Shown piece after piece: positions 5,298 to 5,306 of a stretch of DNA of 5,306 nucleotides. Every line of letters begins with the position of its first letter. The stretch's first letter is position 1. Source of the stretch: Deltaproteobacteria bacterium (GTDB taxonomy: Bacteria > Desulfobacterota > BSN033 > UBA1163); the NCBI GenBank assembly GCA_016875155.1, contig VGSD01000231.1:1-5306 (forward strand), in the 5' to 3' direction. The translations under genes and the position numbers were made by a program. The notes beneath the pieces are model-generated. The model saw nothing but the letters and a program-made list of their open reading frames with translations, searched no databases and was not told the DNA's origin.

Positions 5298-5306
5298 TGA
5301 TAATTT

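Noticed and set aside
1..5306. tRNA, rRNA, CRISPR array or transposase gene
   Set aside because: No cloverleaf with the expected conserved loops, no regularly spaced direct repeats and no transposase-like protein were found.

Overview
The window looks like a chromosomal segment of a strictly anaerobic bacterium of moderate GC content. The best guess is a Desulfobacterota, Nitrospirota or similar syntroph or sulfate-reducer-like lineage. The grounds are a cytoplasmic molybdenum/tungsten bis-pterin enzyme with a four-cluster ferredoxin-like partner, a universal stress protein, and several hairpin-rich intergenic repeats. No taxonomic marker gene is present, so this assignment is inference.

Layout. 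(1) Positions 16-689, plus strand: a near-consensus promoter drives a 199-residue stand-alone protein resembling the pyruvate kinase C-terminal domain. (2) Positions 690-992: non-coding, with two adjacent strong hairpins, a 15-bp palindrome and a weak promoter. (3) Positions 993-1496, plus strand: a UspA-family universal stress protein with an intact ATP-binding motif. (4) Positions 1501-1628: a 128-bp compact element bounded by perfect 10-bp inverted repeats and folding into several internal hairpins, lying between convergent genes. (5) Positions 2215-1663, minus strand: a DUF4258 gene followed by a DUF2283 gene, a small two-gene pair with a toxin-antitoxin-like layout. Its promoter is placed so that the first transcript should be leaderless. 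(6) Positions 2291-2424: a hairpin cluster with two near-identical GGAA-loop stems that covary. (7) Positions 5152-2424, minus strand: a promoter and a two-gene operon for a 719-residue molybdopterin oxidoreductase and a 167-residue four-[4Fe-4S] electron-transfer subunit, overlapping by 8 bp. (8) Positions 5153-5306: upstream DNA ending in a pyrimidine/purine hairpin repeat.

How the genes work together. The molybdo/tungsto-enzyme and its iron-sulfur partner should form a soluble cytoplasmic complex. Neither has a Tat leader and no membrane anchor is encoded here. The catalytic subunit recalls acetylene hydratase in layout, but has His where acetylene hydratase has its key Asp, so its substrate is open. 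The other genes show no obvious metabolic link to it. The two most unusual points are the orphan oxidoreductase pair and the leaderless-looking DUF4258/DUF2283 module flanked by structured DNA elements.
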